Source: Oscillospiraceae bacterium (GTDB lineage Bacteria > Bacillota_A > Clostridia > Oscillospirales > WRJC01). Taken from it: a stretch of DNA of 24,757 nucleotides. Below are positions 23,656 to 24,757 of this stretch, one piece after another (positions within the stretch are counted from its first letter, which is position 1; each line of letters starts with the position of its first letter). The translations under genes were made by a program, and so were the position numbers. The DNA is taken from the NCBI GenBank assembly GCA_009782405.1, contig WRJC01000045.1, positions 1 to 24,757 on the forward strand. Direction: 5' to 3'. The notes beneath the pieces were generated by a model. That model was not told the DNA's origin, made no database searches, and saw only the letters and a list, made by a program, of their open reading frames with translations.

Positions 23656-24738
23656 ATGGGTAAAATAATGAACACAGGCGTGGTCGGCATGGGCGGCATA
23701 GGCACAAGCCATGCATCGTGCCACAAAAACGACGAACTCTCCAACCTTGTGGCGGTCTGCGATCTCGTCAAGGAGAAAGCCGACGCAGCAGCCGAAAAAT
23801 TCGGCGTTCCCGCTTTTTACTCGCTCAAGGAAATGCTCTCGGCCCACCCCGAAATCGACTTGGTGGACATCACCACTTCGGGATACGACAACGGCTCGAT
23901 GCACTTTGAGCCCGCCATGCAGGCGATCGACGCGGGCAAGAACGTGCTGGTGGAAAAACCGATATGCCATGAAGTGACCGACGCGAGGGAGCTTGTGGCC
24001 TATGCGGCGAGAAAAGACGTGTACCTCGGCTGCAACCTGAACCACTATTTCTCGGCCCCCGGCGACAAGCTCAGGGAATACATCAAAAACGGCAAAATCG
24101 GCGAACAGGTGTATTCGATGCACAAAGTGGGATTCAACGGCAGTTCGGCCGGCTACGGCGGAAGCGGCGGGGTGAGGTGGAACCGCCCCTACTCGCACAC
24201 AAAGGCGTTTTTGACGCACCCCTTCTCGGTCATGCGCGCGTTTTCGGGCGATGTCACGCACATTCAGGCCTTCATGGACAAACCCGGCGTGAGGCGTTCT
24301 AACGAGGACATGATGCTCTCCATCCAGGGCGTGCACATGAAATTCCAGAACGGCAGCATCGGATACCTGCTCTCGCAGAGGGGCGATGCGCACTTCGGGC
24401 TCGGCGGCTGGTGGAGCTATGAGCTCGCGGGCACGAAAGGCACCGCCTGCATAGAGAACTGCGTCGAAAAGCTCACGTACTGGGAAGTGGGCAAGGAGCC
24501 CGAAGTCTTGAATACGGGGGTCGCCGATTTTGGCGCCACGTTCCCGATTAGGATCCATGCGTATCTGGAAGACGTGACAAACGGGGTGCCCAAGGAATTT
24601 TTGAGGGCTTCGGGCAGGGACGCCTTGGCCACCATAGAGTACATATTCGCCGCGATCGAATCATACGAAAACGGCGGCGCGCTCGTGCGCCCGCACGCGC
24701 TGCCTCCGGTTTACGGCAGCGTGGGACGCGGATTCTAA
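23656..24738 (+). CDS. Second Gfo/Idh/MocA-family dehydrogenase
   Basis: This 360-residue protein has an ATG start behind AGAGGTG. It has the Rossmann GMGGIG (11-16) and E100-K101-P102. The C-terminal half differs from its neighbour: the H-x2-D motif reads H188-P-F-S191, with Ser in the Asp position, and a glycine-rich insertion (about 155-175) is present, so it is a separate subfamily rather than a recent duplicate. Substrate or direction of reaction may differ, for example one enzyme oxidising and one reducing the same sugar. The stop lies 19 bases from the window edge, so more genes of the operon may follow. Confidence 0.87.
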   Translation: MGKIMNTGVVGMGGIGTSHASCHKNDELSNLVAVCDLVKEKADAAAEKFGVPAFYSLKEMLSAHPEIDLVDITTSGYDNGSMHFEPAMQAIDAGKNVLVEKPICHEVTDARELVAYAARKDVYLGCNLNHYFSAPGDKLREYIKNGKIGEQVYSMHKVGFNGSSAGYGGSGGVRWNRPYSHTKAFLTHPFSVMRAFSGDVTHIQAFMDKPGVRRSNEDMMLSIQGVHMKFQNGSIGYLLSQRGDAHFGLGGWWSYELAGTKGTACIENCVEKLTYWEVGKEPEVLNTGVADFGATFPIRIHAYLEDVTNGVPKEFLRASGRDALATIEYIFAAIESYENGGALVRPHALPPVYGSVGRGF

Positions 24739-24757
24739 AAAATCCCGTTCGGGTTCT

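Overview
The window looks like a chromosomal stretch of a Clostridia-type Firmicute, probably gut-associated. This is inferred from near-consensus TTGACA/TATAAT promoters, GGAGG-type ribosome binding sites, TTG and GTG starts, and the gene families present. No rRNA, tRNA or CRISPR array was seen. By eye the left part (about 1-11,850) is AT-rich and the right part (about 11,900-24,757) is clearly richer in G+C, so the two halves probably have different histories.

Left part, accessory cargo. The window opens inside the 3' end of an AgrC-like GHKL sensor kinase. A LytTR-type direct repeat and an extended -10 promoter follow, then an operon of two half-size ABC exporters (325-4030) and a tiny cysteine-rich KTR protein. 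A GC-rich non-coding island with stacked hairpins and a terminator separates this from a two-gene cassette (4799-6501) with a near-perfect promoter: a Panacea-like/DUF488 fusion and an unrecognised partner. Next come an XRE repressor and a large serine recombinase (6565-8405), which overlap by 4 bases. This arrangement is typical of the integrase end of an integrative element. A second ABC exporter pair (8527-11843) follows.

Middle. A QueD/PTPS-like protein with an added zinc ribbon has its own consensus promoter and a double terminator. A KdpD-like sensor kinase whose phospho-accepting histidine is Arg lies next to a lone TrkA-N (RCK) protein.

Right part, sugar metabolism. A uroporphyrinogen-decarboxylase-family protein converges on a leftward pair, nagA (N-acetylglucosamine-6-phosphate deacetylase) and a NagD-like HAD phosphatase. 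Divergent from these is a six-gene rightward operon (18262-24738): a TIM-barrel sugar isomerase-like protein, a NahK-like N-acetylhexosamine 1-kinase, a second TIM-barrel protein, a sulfatase-fold hydrolase with Thr at the formylglycine position, and two Gfo/Idh/MocA dehydrogenases. No glycoside hydrolase or transporter is visible. Dehydrogenases plus TIM-barrel epimerase/lyase-like proteins plus an amino-sugar kinase suggest intracellular processing of a modified host or mucin-type amino-sugar glycan, possibly by an oxidation/elimination route rather than hydrolysis. That pathway is inference and is the most promising candidate for an undescribed system here.
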